Source: Oscillatoria salina IIICB1
Lineage (GTDB): Bacteria > Cyanobacteriota > Cyanobacteriia > Cyanobacteriales > SIO1D9
Length of the DNA: 54,007 bases
Direction of reading: 5' to 3'
NCBI RefSeq assembly: GCF_020144665.1
Contig: NZ_JAAHBQ010000043.1
Coordinates: forward strand, 1 to 54,007
The notes under the pieces are model-generated. The model saw only the letters and a program-made list of their open reading frames with translations, searched no databases and was not told the origin of the DNA. Position numbers and translations under genes: made by a program. Each line of letters begins with the position of its first letter. Within the stretch, counting starts at the first letter, position 1. Below are positions 26,971 to 35,981 of the stretch, in pieces.

Positions 26971-27921
26971 TTACTTAGATTTCAACTGACGCAACCTTGG
27001 TAAATATTGCCCTAAAAAAGGCAAACCACCAATCGCAGGTAGCAGATAACGAGAAGTACAAAGTATTCCCAAAGCCGCAGCCGTGGTTGCTGCAAAATAA
27101 GGTTCGTAAAAAGCAATTAAAGCCGCATCGCGAGTCCCGACACCAGCAAAAGTTAAAGGCAACAAACCTGCTAAAATTGCTAGAGGAGAAAGGGCTAAAT
27201 TAGCTAGAAAAGGAGTCCAAGCATTTAAGGTGAGAATAAATAACCAAATTTGAAGTAAATGTAAAAACCAAATAAAAATCGAGGTTAAACTCACTTTCAA
27301 TAACTGCTTTTTGTCGCGCCAGAAATAAGCGTGCATTTCTCGCCAAGAAGATTGCAATTTTTGTAATTTTAACCGCAAACTTTTCTGGGGTGCAATACTT
27401 CTTGCTACCAAAAAGAATACATCGGCGAAAGAGCGATAACTTAGTAATAATACCCCAACTATAAAACCGCCAGCGACACAAGCAGTCATCAACCAAAATA
27501 ACCAATCTTTTTGGGGATATAATAGCAAACCAAAAGCACACCACAGCAATAAAGAAAGTAAATCGCAAGCTTTTTCAAAGACTACCAGCGATAAAGCTAA
27601 ACCACCTGCTAAATGTCCCCTTTGCTTCAGAAAATAAGCTTTAGCAATGTCGCCCATTTTGGAAGGCAAAATCATGTTTAATACGCTAGCTGCGAGGATT
27701 AAGCGATTGGCTTCACCAAAACCTAATCTCGCCTTTTTCGGCATTAATTGTTGCAATCGCCAAGCGGTAAATGTAGTTAACGGAATTACCATTCCCAAAC
27801 TAATTAGCAACCACCATAAGTTACAGTTTTCTAAGACTTCAATTAAGCCTTGGAAGTCAATTTTACCATAAATTATTGCGAGAATTACCAAGCTAACTGC
27901 CAAAGAAATTAAACGTTTCAT
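26971..27921 (-). CDS. LPG-synthase-type (UPF0104) membrane flippase-like protein
   Basis: 316 residues with about eight transmembrane segments. It shows the family pattern of lysylphosphatidylglycerol synthase transmembrane regions: WRLQQLMPKKARL after the second helix, ASVLNMILPSKMGDIAKAYFL in the third, and GVGTRDAALIAFYEPYF late in the chain. The aminoacyltransferase part of MprF is absent. Such lone domains often sit beside glycosyltransferases and are thought to move lipid-linked intermediates. The start ATG lies 6 bp after the preceding gene's stop. Confidence 0.85.
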   Translation of the reverse strand: MKRLISLAVSLVILAIIYGKIDFQGLIEVLENCNLWWLLISLGMVIPLTTFTAWRLQQLMPKKARLGFGEANRLILAASVLNMILPSKMGDIAKAYFLKQRGHLAGGLALSLVVFEKACDLLSLLLWCAFGLLLYPQKDWLFWLMTACVAGGFIVGVLLLSYRSFADVFFLVARSIAPQKSLRLKLQKLQSSWREMHAYFWRDKKQLLKVSLTSIFIWFLHLLQIWLFILTLNAWTPFLANLALSPLAILAGLLPLTFAGVGTRDAALIAFYEPYFAATTAAALGILCTSRYLLPAIGGLPFLGQYLPRLRQLKSK

Positions 27922-27927
27922 TAACTT

Positions 27928-28482
27928 TTATCTGACTTCTAAATTGGAATTTGCCGTTACTGAAGTGATGAGAATTCGATCGTTAATTATTTCAAAGAGA
28001 ATTGTTTCTTCGGAAGTACTAAAAATCTTTAATTCATCGACAATTCCCGTTTCGGTAACATTTAAAGTGGCTAAGGCTGTTTTACCATTGGGAGATACTT
28101 TAATCTCTAGATTATCGTAAGTTTGCTGATAATTTTTTGTCGTTTTAAAAGATTCTCCGAGATAGAAAAGATACTCGTCTCGATTGAAAATAAAGTTTTG
28201 TGAACCTGTCGGCGATCGCAGCGACATTTCGATGGTAATTTCTGGTGCAAGATATTTACTAATTTCCGCTAAGTTTTGATTATTCGCCGCTTGAGTTAAT
28301 TCAGCAATTATCTCTTCAATTTCCCTTTCAGTTATAGTTGATGTTTGGGCGATAATTTGCTTAGTTTGAGTAGCAGAGGCTGGGCTAAGAAAAAAGCTTT
28401 GATTTTCTGGGAAAGGTGAGAAGAGAGATAACCCGGTAATGATACTAGCTAAAATTGTTGGTGTTTTAATTACAAAAATCAT
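27928..28482 (-). CDS. Exported NTF2-like protein
   Basis: 184 residues from the ATG at 28482. A TTG 15 codons upstream is in frame, but the ATG opens a good signal peptide (IKTPTILASIITGLSLF). The mature part has a helix (EREIEEIIAELTQAAN), then LAEISKYLAPEITIEM and strands ending in DRILITSVTAN, the cone-like alpha/beta layout of NTF2/SnoaL domains. No catalytic residues can be named. It lies between the toroid gene and the flippase-like gene, so an accessory role in envelope polysaccharide handling is inferred. Confidence 0.7.
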   Translation of the reverse strand: MIFVIKTPTILASIITGLSLFSPFPENQSFFLSPASATQTKQIIAQTSTITEREIEEIIAELTQAANNQNLAEISKYLAPEITIEMSLRSPTGSQNFIFNRDEYLFYLGESFKTTKNYQQTYDNLEIKVSPNGKTALATLNVTETGIVDELKIFSTSEETILFEIINDRILITSVTANSNLEVR

Positions 28483-28539
28483 CTTTTTTGGGAAATAATT
28501 AAGATAAATTTCAGCTATTTGTGGCAATCAGCGCTAAAA

Positions 28540-30132
28540 TTATAACTTACGTTGTAATTGTAAAGATTGTCTGGGAGCAAGTTGTTTGACTTTTGAGGTA
28601 AGATCGAGCCAAGGTTGTAATTGACCAAGTTGAAAAGTGCGACTCATGACTACATAAATTGAAGTTTGATCGCCGCCAATTTTTACACTCTTGACATTTT
28701 GCCAATTTTGTGAAACGAGTTCGTCTTTGACTATCCATTGATTATTTTCCCAACGCAATAAACGGTGAAATTGAAACGGTGCTTTTTGTTTACCAGTAAT
28801 TAAGATTTTTTGCAAGATTTTGCGAATCAAATTTGGGAAAAAACGCCCAAAACTAAGCATCACGACGCGCAAAATTATTAACTTGATTGGTGTCATTTGA
28901 GTTTGTTTAGCCCAACCCAATTCACCTCGAATCGAGATTTCGTTTGCTGACACATTTACGGTATAGTTATCAATTAAATGAGCAACGGCATTTTTGAGTT
29001 TTCCCTTTTCTCGTACTACCAGAGAAAATTGCGTATCAGAAGCTACTAATTTTTGGTTGCGAAAGAGTTTGAAAACGCCACCTTTATTCAAAGCTAAGTA
29101 TAATTCAATATTGTCGCGGCGATCGATAAGTAGTTGCGCTTCTTGCAACCAGATGCGACAATCGGGACGAGGAGAAATTTCCGGTCGATTGGGGATAAAA
29201 TCACGCCACGCAAGGAGATAATTCCAGGTATGATGTCCAATTATGCGATCGTCAGCGTAACAAGGTGCAAGATTGTTACTAAGTCCGATTAAAAAGCGAT
29301 CGTTAATTGCTAAAGCTGGGGGATACCATTTCCCGACTAATTCAAAGCCGTGGGGAAAGAAATTATAAGTATTGCGACTACTATATTCTCCCCCATAAGA
29401 ACCATCTGGATGAATAAATTCTGCGGCTAAATCTACGGCTTTGATTAAGGCTTCTTTGATTCTCAGATCTTGAGTTAGTTCGTAAATTCGTGCTAAACAA
29501 GAAATAGTTAAAGTATGATAACCAGGATCGCAGCCTTCGTATTCTTGAAACCAACCTTCAGGATTTTGCCAGTCTAAGATTCTTTCTAAACGTAAGCTTT
29601 TTTGACGATCCCATTGAGTGGTTTGTAATTGTTTGGAAAGTAGTTCTAAACAAAGGACAATTAAAGCTTGATGATTAGTTAATCGTCCAGTTTCATGATG
29701 ATTTGCTAACCAATTTGCGCGGGTAATAAAAAAATCGATCGCCGTTTGGTTATTCAATTCTAATTCAGTATAACTGTCTATGCAAGCTAGTAGAGAAAAA
29801 GCTGCTGCACCGCCAGCCCTTTCAAAAGGAAAATAGTCATCGCAAGAACCATTTTCATGAGAACTATAGGCGGCGTAAAGTATTCCTGCTTCTACCCATT
29901 GAGGGATTATTTGTTGTTGATAAAAAGGATTATCGGGGAGATTTGTATTGTAAGCTAGGGCGAGAGGTAAGACAAACTCTTGAGACATTCCACTAGGAAA
30001 ATCAATAAGTTTGTACTGCCAAAAAGTGCGATCGCAACAACCATAAGTAGGACTGTGCGGATTGCGATCCATGAGAGTTAAAATGTTAGGTATCTGAGCA
30101 AGTGCTGTTTTAGCAAATAAGTTTTTTATCAT
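28540..30132 (-). CDS. Alpha/alpha-toroid-like protein, heparinase- or lyase-like (unassigned)
   Basis: 530 residues, no signal peptide. Residues 1-310 are helical, with recurrent aromatic motifs of glycan enzymes: YGCCDRTFWQYKLIDFPSG, GSCDDYFPFERAGGAAAFS, NPEGWFQEYEGCDPGYHTL, and DGSYGGEYSSRNTYNFFPHG. The remaining 200 residues are beta-rich (IELYLALNKGGVFKLF, VNVSANEISIRGELGW), as in polysaccharide lyases with a toroid followed by a sandwich. The start ATG overlaps the glycosyltransferase stop by 4 bp (ATGA). It may degrade or modify a polysaccharide, or be a cytosolic relative with another task. I do not recognise a named family. Confidence 0.8.
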   Translation of the reverse strand: MIKNLFAKTALAQIPNILTLMDRNPHSPTYGCCDRTFWQYKLIDFPSGMSQEFVLPLALAYNTNLPDNPFYQQQIIPQWVEAGILYAAYSSHENGSCDDYFPFERAGGAAAFSLLACIDSYTELELNNQTAIDFFITRANWLANHHETGRLTNHQALIVLCLELLSKQLQTTQWDRQKSLRLERILDWQNPEGWFQEYEGCDPGYHTLTISCLARIYELTQDLRIKEALIKAVDLAAEFIHPDGSYGGEYSSRNTYNFFPHGFELVGKWYPPALAINDRFLIGLSNNLAPCYADDRIIGHHTWNYLLAWRDFIPNRPEISPRPDCRIWLQEAQLLIDRRDNIELYLALNKGGVFKLFRNQKLVASDTQFSLVVREKGKLKNAVAHLIDNYTVNVSANEISIRGELGWAKQTQMTPIKLIILRVVMLSFGRFFPNLIRKILQKILITGKQKAPFQFHRLLRWENNQWIVKDELVSQNWQNVKSVKIGGDQTSIYVVMSRTFQLGQLQPWLDLTSKVKQLAPRQSLQLQRKL

Positions 30133-31088
30133 ACCAGTTTGTTTTGATTATCATCAGCATTTTGACGACGCAGACGCAATTGAATATCTTCCAAAAGTCG
30201 TCTGTTTGCTGCCATTAAATCGGCGACTAAACCAAACATCCAAAGCTGAAAACCGATTAAAATGAGGATGGCAGTAAGGATTAAACTAGGAATGCGAGTT
30301 CTTTCGGTACCGAGGAAGAAATAAATTAGCCAACGTATGCCTAATAAAAAGCCTAAACTAAAAGGTATGCTGCCTAAAATAAAGAAAAACCGCATCGGTT
30401 TGTAAAGCATAAAGATGCGGAGGATGGTAAATAGCGATCGCCGGACGTATGAGGGTATACTTTTAACTAGGCGCGATTTCCGTAACATCGGATTAACTCG
30501 AATTGGTACGGAGGTTATCGCAATTCCTTTTTGTCCTGCTTGAATAATAGTTTCTAAAGTATAAGTGTAGCTATTGAAAACATTAACTTGCATTGCGGCT
30601 TCTCGACTAAAAGCGCGAAATCCGCTTGGCGCATCTGGTATTTTAGTATTACTAGCGAGGCGAACTACCCAACTACCTAATTTTTGCAGTAACTTTTTAA
30701 TTGGGGAAAAATGACGAATTTTTTGGATGGGTCTGGCACCAATGACAATTTCGGCTTGTTGGTGGAGAATAGGTTTAATTAATGTGGGAATATCGTCAGC
30801 ACAATATTGATTATCGGCATCGGTATTAACAATTATATCCGCACCAGCTTGCAAAGAAGCTTCTAATCCAGCCATAAATGCTTTTGCTAGTCCTTGATTT
30901 GAGGGAAAACTGATAATACGATCTACACCATAAGCTTTAGCAACCTCGACTGTGCGATCGCTACTACCGTCGTCAATAACTAACCACTCAATAACATCTA
31001 TACCGGGTAACTGTCTCGGTAATTCTTGTAAGGTTATCCCTAGGGAAGTTTCCTCGTTATAGCAAGGAATTTGGATAATTAGTTTCAT
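30129..31088 (-). CDS. GT2-family glycosyltransferase with C-terminal membrane anchor (DPM1-like)
   Basis: 319 residues. The GT-A domain (1-225) has IQIPCYNEETSLG, WLVIDDGSSDRT and the DxD-containing NTDADNQYCADD. The later SGFRAFSREAAM and RKSRLVKS stretches match dolichol/polyprenol-phosphate sugar synthases. Two transmembrane helices close the chain (FFFILGSIPFSLGFLLGI; SLILTAILILIGFQLWMFGL). The enzyme probably makes a polyprenyl-phosphate sugar on the cytosolic face of the membrane. First gene of the minus-strand set; the 570-bp spacer upstream probably holds the promoter. Confidence 0.93.
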   Translation of the reverse strand: MKLIIQIPCYNEETSLGITLQELPRQLPGIDVIEWLVIDDGSSDRTVEVAKAYGVDRIISFPSNQGLAKAFMAGLEASLQAGADIIVNTDADNQYCADDIPTLIKPILHQQAEIVIGARPIQKIRHFSPIKKLLQKLGSWVVRLASNTKIPDAPSGFRAFSREAAMQVNVFNSYTYTLETIIQAGQKGIAITSVPIRVNPMLRKSRLVKSIPSYVRRSLFTILRIFMLYKPMRFFFILGSIPFSLGFLLGIRWLIYFFLGTERTRIPSLILTAILILIGFQLWMFGLVADLMAANRRLLEDIQLRLRRQNADDNQNKLV

Positions 31089-31656
31089 TGTTGATTGGGA
31101 ATTAGGGACTGGGGATTGGGTTCAATTATCAGTAAACAGTGAAAAGTTTATTCGCTAATTGCTTCTTGTCTCGAATCTTTACTGAAAACTGATAACTGAT
31201 AACTGCTAACTGCTAACTGATAACTGGTAAATGCGGCTACGTGACAACTATTAACTGTTCGCTATTAACGTCAATCTAGGCAATTTATACCACAATCTGC
31301 CGAAAGTGGATCGAGAAGTTTTTTCCTTTGTCGAGTTTCACTGTTAGTAGCAGCGATCGCTACCCATCTCTATGCACACTAAATCTTTATTGTCAATACT
31401 TCGTTAGCAAGATATATCCACTTTTTCGCTCAATTGTAATTAAAGTAAAATCAAAACCAATAAGTAGCAACTTAATAATAATGCACTGAAATTTTAGCAA
31501 CTGTTCACAATGCTTTTAGTTGGCTAAATTTGCTTTATTTCGCAGTTGAAGAAAATATTTTTTATAGTTACTAGCTTACGGAGAAAATCTGGCAAAGAAA
31601 TAATAAATTTAATTGCCAATAAATCCAAATTGTGCTAAAGTTATTACTCGTAAATA
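31089..31656. other. Intergenic region between divergent GT2 and TPS transporter genes
   Basis: About 570 bp without a gene. Positions 31090-31225 are heptamer repeat (GGGGATTGGG, then ACTGATAACTGCTAACTG units). The rest is AT-rich with no clear promoter consensus. Confidence 0.6.
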
Positions 31657-31680
31657 TTGCTAAGAAAAGGAGCGGTGTTG

Positions 31681-33492
31681 GTGCAAATGTTTAGACACCG
31701 TTGGTCGATTGCCTTGATCGCGATCGCGTTTTTCGGTAGTGGTGGAAAAGTCGCAGCCGAAGCCTGGAAAATAGGAAACAAAGAAGACGCGATCGCAGAC
31801 GAATATAACTCAATTAAACTGGTAGAACTAGAAATCTCACCAGAAACATTCAGCTACCCAATTACAATAACGCAACTTCCTAACCCAGTTCCCCCCAGAA
31901 CGCCCGAACAACCCACACCAACATTACCAACACCAAGAGAAGAACCCCTCGAACCTACAACTCCTATCCCAACAGTTCCAGAAATTCGTCCCGAAATTCC
32001 GGGAACAATAACCGTAACTCAATTTGAATTTGTCGGCAATACAGCCTTTAGTGACGAAGAATTAGCCGCAGTTTTAGCAGATTTTACCAACAAACCTCTA
32101 ACATTCGCCGAATTACTGCAAGCCGAAGCAAAAATTAACGACCTTTATACCCAAGCAGGATATCTCAATTCAGGCGCATTTATTCCTGCCGAGCAAACAT
32201 TAAACCCCGAACAAGCAACAGTTACAATTGAAATTATCGAAGGAGGAATCGAGGAAATAGAAATAACCGGAACCAATCGCCTCAACTCCAGTTATATTCG
32301 CAGTCGTTTAGCAGCAGCAACCGCAAAACCTTTAAATAGAGAAAGTTTATTATCAGCCTTACAACTGTTACAATTCGATCCATTAATTGAAAACTTATCC
32401 GCAGAATTAGCCGCAGGTTCTCGTCCAGAATTAAGTTTACTTTCAGTGAGAGTAACCGAAGCAGACTCATTTAAATTAGAAACATTTGTGGATAATAGTC
32501 GCGCGCCCAGTGTAGGTAGCGTGCGCCGAGGTGTAAGATTAACTGAAGGGAATTTGTTGGGAATTGGCGATCGCTTCTTTGCTTCCTACACCAACACCGA
32601 CGGTAGCAACGCCTACGACTTCAGCTACAGCATCCCAGTGAATGCTCGGAACGGCAAAATCATTCTCGCAGGTGGCTTCACCGACACCGAAGTTGTCGAA
32701 CCCCCATTCGATCGCATCGACATCACTGGCGACTCGCGCTACTATGAATTTACCTTTCGCCAACCCGTCATTCTTACTCCCACGCGAGAATTTGCATTAG
32801 GAATCACCGCCTCGCGTCAGGAAAGCGAAACCGAACTTTTAGGAGTCAATTTTCCTCTCTCCGCCGGGTCAGATGACGAAGGAAAAACGAAAATTTCCAC
32901 ATTAAGTATCTTTCAAGAATATAGCCAACGCAGTCCGCGATCGGTCTTAGCAATTCGTTCCCAATTTAACATTGGACTAGATTTATTTAACTCGACAATT
33001 AACGAAGAACCCCCCGACAGTCGCTTTTTCTCCTGGCGAGGACAAACCCAATATATTCATCTTTTAGCCCCAGATACTTTATTTCTCATTCGTTCCGATC
33101 TACAATTAGCGTCCAGAGCGATCGTACCTTTAGAACAATTTGGCTTAGGTGGTTTCCAAAGCGTTCGCGGCTACCGTCAAGACTTAATTTTAGCTGATAG
33201 TGGTTGGTTCGCCTCCACGGAATTACGCTATCCAGTTTTGCGTTTTGCTAGGAATGAAGGAGTAGTGCAAATTGTTCCTTTTCTCGACTTTGGTATCGCT
33301 TGGAATAACGGCGAAAAACTCGATCCCGACCCAAATTCATTATTAGGAATTGGTTTAGGTTTACAAGTAAATTGGCACGACCAACTTAGCGCCCGTTTAG
33401 ATTATGGCATTCCTTTAATCAAGGTGGAATCAAGCGATCGAACTTTACAAGAACAAGGCTTATATTTCTCCGTAATTTATAGTCCTTTCTAA
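31681..33492 (+). CDS. Two-partner-secretion outer-membrane transporter (ShlB/FhaC type)
   Basis: About 603 residues. Several starts are in frame between 31657 and 31687; GTG at 31681 is best spaced (8 nt) from the AAGGAG site. A signal peptide is followed by a proline-rich linker (NPVPPRTPEQPTPTLPTPRE), then two POTRA domains (VTQFEFVGNTAFSDEELAAV; IEEIEITGTNRLNSSYI) and a C-terminal 16-strand barrel. The FhaC/ShlB hallmark VRGYRQD is within GLGGFQSVRGYRQD. The protein exports a large TpsA passenger across the outer membrane. No TpsA gene is in the window, so its substrate is elsewhere or just upstream of another locus. Confidence 0.93.
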   Translation: MQMFRHRWSIALIAIAFFGSGGKVAAEAWKIGNKEDAIADEYNSIKLVELEISPETFSYPITITQLPNPVPPRTPEQPTPTLPTPREEPLEPTTPIPTVPEIRPEIPGTITVTQFEFVGNTAFSDEELAAVLADFTNKPLTFAELLQAEAKINDLYTQAGYLNSGAFIPAEQTLNPEQATVTIEIIEGGIEEIEITGTNRLNSSYIRSRLAAATAKPLNRESLLSALQLLQFDPLIENLSAELAAGSRPELSLLSVRVTEADSFKLETFVDNSRAPSVGSVRRGVRLTEGNLLGIGDRFFASYTNTDGSNAYDFSYSIPVNARNGKIILAGGFTDTEVVEPPFDRIDITGDSRYYEFTFRQPVILTPTREFALGITASRQESETELLGVNFPLSAGSDDEGKTKISTLSIFQEYSQRSPRSVLAIRSQFNIGLDLFNSTINEEPPDSRFFSWRGQTQYIHLLAPDTLFLIRSDLQLASRAIVPLEQFGLGGFQSVRGYRQDLILADSGWFASTELRYPVLRFARNEGVVQIVPFLDFGIAWNNGEKLDPDPNSLLGIGLGLQVNWHDQLSARLDYGIPLIKVESSDRTLQEQGLYFSVIYSPF

Positions 33493-33570
33493 AGTTTGCT
33501 AGAACTCATCACCTTATAGAAACTGAAATTCAATGTATCTATATAAATCAATATTTTACAGTTTGCAAAC

Positions 33571-33597
33571 AAAAAACTATTCCCAAATTGAGAATAG
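33571..33597 (-). terminator. Weak candidate terminator for the EF-hand-like gene
   Basis: On the minus strand CTATTC pairs with GAATAG around a 9-base loop and is followed by a T6 run. The 6-bp AT-rich stem is weak. Confidence 0.35.
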
Positions 33598-33657
33598 CTT
33601 GCGCACTATTAATCGTTAACTTTATTTTTTTTTTCAAGTTACTAAACTTCCCAGAAA

Positions 33658-33945
33658 TTACGAACTAAAAAATCCTTCGTGGATCAATCCTTCAGCCTCC
33701 CAGATATCATCCTCAGTAAGGTTTAAAGACATACTACGAGACCATGCTAATAACTTAGCTTCTGTCTCATCAATTCGACCATCATCATTCAAACTAATCA
33801 TATTCATGAAATCAAAGAACGCATAATTTGATTCCTCATACACGCTACGACGCAATACATCAGTCGGCACGAAGGGGGGAAAGCCTCCTTCTTTTACTTG
33901 TTTTCCTACCTCTTTGAAATTTGCTCGATCTTCAGGACTTAACAT
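33658..33945 (-). CDS. Small unknown protein with an EF-hand-like loop
   Basis: 95 residues with a strong ribosome binding site (AGGAGGAT, 6 bases before the ATG). No signal peptide. Residues 51-62 read SLNDDGRIDETE. With the Gly as loop position 6 this fits an EF-hand calcium loop at positions 3 (N), 5 (D), 8 (I), 9 (D) and 12 (E), but position 1 is Ser instead of Asp. Helical segments flank it (YAFFDFMNMI before, AKLLAWSRSM after), as in a helix-loop-helix. The family is not recognised. It is codirectional with the next small gene, about 120 bp after that gene's stop. Confidence 0.7.
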   Translation of the reverse strand: MLSPEDRANFKEVGKQVKEGGFPPFVPTDVLRRSVYEESNYAFFDFMNMISLNDDGRIDETEAKLLAWSRSMSLNLTEDDIWEAEGLIHEGFFSS

Positions 33946-34067
33946 TTTTATCCTCCTAATTATTTACTAAAGTTTTTTCGAGTACAGTTCCAATTTATTC
34001 TTGGTCTTTAATAAGTTGAAACACACAACTGTCTTGAAATTCTGTTTCAAATTTTTCCACAAACCTT

Positions 34068-34355
34068 TTATTCTTCGCCCATAATCATTACCATCGTGCC
34101 ACAATCGACTGGACGATCTGGAGTTGATGTTAAATATATACAATGATATGGAGAGACCTCAATAATCGCAACTGAGATATTGAAGGTTTGCCAAGGAGAA
34201 CCATAAATAGTAGCTGTCGCTACTGGATTCTGAGAAAATGGTTGCTGAAACTCAATAAGGTATGTTCCCTCACTAATTTTACGTGATGAGCAAATATCTG
34301 GTGTACCCCATTGCTTATTTCCGTTCCGATCGATAAAGGCGGAAATCTGTCTCAT
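34068..34355 (-). CDS. Small unknown protein, tail-fibre/lectin-like pattern
   Basis: 95 residues from the ATG at 34355 (GAGAGGA ribosome binding site; a TTG six codons earlier is possible). The chain is beta-rich: ISEGTYLIEFQQPFSQNPVA followed by TATIYGSP and VAIIEVSPYHCIYL. The pattern G-x-Y-x-I-x-F-x-x-PF-x-x-x-P-V-x-x-T recurs in beta-sandwich modules at the ends of surface or phage tail proteins. No signal peptide. A role as a small binding protein is a guess. Confidence 0.6.
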   Translation of the reverse strand: MRQISAFIDRNGNKQWGTPDICSSRKISEGTYLIEFQQPFSQNPVATATIYGSPWQTFNISVAIIEVSPYHCIYLTSTPDRPVDCGTMVMIMGEE

Positions 34356-34541
34356 AGTGGCATTTCCTCTCAAAAGTGGTGATTTTTGACCATAGCTAAT
34401 ATAAAACAGAAAACTAAAGCTAAAAATAAAAATTTTCTTAAGAAATTTATGTGGTATTAACAGTAAGTAGATGCAAATCGAAGGTTAACTTTACCAGACA
34501 GGAATAAACAAGTCAAGTTACTAATTTTTCCGGCTATTTTT

Positions 34542-34622
34542 GGCTTGATCAATCAGAAATACTAATCAGCGATCGTTAAAGTTACTTTACTTTTTCTTAG
34601 TTTTATCTTAAACTTTTCGCTT
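34542..34622. repeat. Imperfect direct repeat, copy 1
   Basis: GGCTTGATCAATCAGAAATA and the following bases match 34784 onward; the first 27 bases differ at one position and the rest is looser but collinear. Confidence 0.75.
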
Positions 34623-34783
34623 AGAAACTGAATTAACTATTCCCATGTTGAAGACAATTATCTCGATTCCTAATTAATATTTTGAGTTATCAAAAGAACA
34701 AGACTTTAAGAAGCTTTTTGTGAAAGTTTATTCAAATTAACGCGAATTTACTAAAATTGAAGACTTGAACACTTCCCTAATTT

Positions 34784-34865
34784 CGGCTTGATCGATCAGA
34801 AATACTAATCCGCAATTGTTAAAACAGCTTTTCTTTTTTTTAGCTTAATTTTAAACTTTTTGCTG
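34784..34865. repeat. Imperfect direct repeat, copy 2
   Basis: Begins GGCTTGATCGATCAGAAATA. Partner of 34542-34622, also ending in a T-rich TTAAACTTTTTGCT segment. Neither copy is coding. Confidence 0.75.
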
Positions 34866-34929
34866 ACAAAATCACTAAAAAATTCTATTTTACGCAACTT
34901 AATCTTAATTTTTAATTAAATTTTAGAGT

Positions 34930-35844
34930 TTACGATCTTTTCATTTGTTCTTCGGCTTGAATAGCAGCTAATCTTTTCGCTTTTTTATCCATTTCTTCCC
35001 CAACAACTGCATTAAGTTGGTCGCCAATTAACATTACCAAAGAACTCATGTGTAGCCAAACCATTAAAACAATTACTGCACCAACTGCCCCATAAATTTT
35101 ATTATAATTAGCAAAATTAGCCACATAAAGCCGAAACAAAGCTGACAATCCTGCCCAAGAAAATGCAGCTAACATTGCTCCTGGTAAAATCGGTCTTCCC
35201 TCTTCCCAACTACTGACACCAAAACGATAAATAAAAGCAAAAGTTAAAGCGACGATCGCTAAAGCCACGGGCCACCTAATTAGATGCCAAATTCCTAATA
35301 ATAAAGAAGTGACATTTGGTGCCAGAATTGCTTCCATCAGCAGATCGCTAATAAATACTAAAAAAGAAGCTACTACCAAAAGCGCGATCGCTGCCATTGT
35401 GAGAATAATCGAAATTAATTTCGCTTTCCAATATGGTCGCCTTACTTTACGCGGAATTTGATGAATTTGATCGAGAGCATTCATTGCAACACTTAGCGCC
35501 CCCGACGAAATCCAAATAGCAGCAACAAAACTAATAGAAAATAAACTTTTATTTTTTCTTTGGGTAATACTTTCAACAAAATCCCTGAGTAATTGCCATG
35601 CTAAATCTGGTACTATTTCTCGATATTCGCTGACTTTCTCGCGCAGTGTAAACTGTAACGAATCTTCAAACAAACCGACTGCGGTGACGATCGCCAAAAT
35701 TGCCGGAAATAAAGCTAACGTAGCATTGTACGCCATTTCCGCAGATAAGCCTGATAAGCGCCTTTCCGTAGCCCGGGAGAACGTTTTTTTCAGCGTCCTC
35801 CAGTTAAAATGTCTAAAAAAACCACAAAAGTGAACGGGTCGCAT
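34930..35844 (-). CDS. YihY/BrkB-family membrane protein
   Basis: 304 residues with six hydrophobic segments. The N-terminal motif AEMAYNATLALFPAILAIV, the IWISSGALSVAMNALDQIH block and the late MVWLHMSSLVMLIGDQLNAV are typical of the YihY/BrkB family. Formerly described as ribonuclease BN, the members are membrane proteins of poorly known function, possibly lipid or ion related. The C-terminal tail is charged and cytosolic (KKAKRLAAIQAEEQ). It is divergent from the coiled-coil gene. Confidence 0.9.
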   Translation of the reverse strand: MRPVHFCGFFRHFNWRTLKKTFSRATERRLSGLSAEMAYNATLALFPAILAIVTAVGLFEDSLQFTLREKVSEYREIVPDLAWQLLRDFVESITQRKNKSLFSISFVAAIWISSGALSVAMNALDQIHQIPRKVRRPYWKAKLISIILTMAAIALLVVASFLVFISDLLMEAILAPNVTSLLLGIWHLIRWPVALAIVALTFAFIYRFGVSSWEEGRPILPGAMLAAFSWAGLSALFRLYVANFANYNKIYGAVGAVIVLMVWLHMSSLVMLIGDQLNAVVGEEMDKKAKRLAAIQAEEQMKRS

Positions 35845-35981
35845 AATCCCCTAATTTTGGCGATAATCTGTTATATGCCCAGCTTGCCAGATTTTCCAAC
35901 TTTACACCAATCTCTTAGTCAGTTTCCCAACTAGACCATCAGGAATTTTGGCGGGCTAAAATAAGCTAGGAGCGAGATAAA

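Larger units (their letters stand above)
34374..34929. other. Gene-free AT-rich region with an internal direct repeat
   Basis: About 555 bp without a coding frame of note. It contains two imperfect copies of an 80-bp block (34542-34622 and 34784-34865). Copy spacing is 242 bp. Confidence 0.6.

Noticed and set aside
33658-34373. The two small genes as a toxin-antitoxin pair
   Set aside because: They are about 120 bp apart, neither resembles a known toxin or antitoxin, and no coupling is seen.
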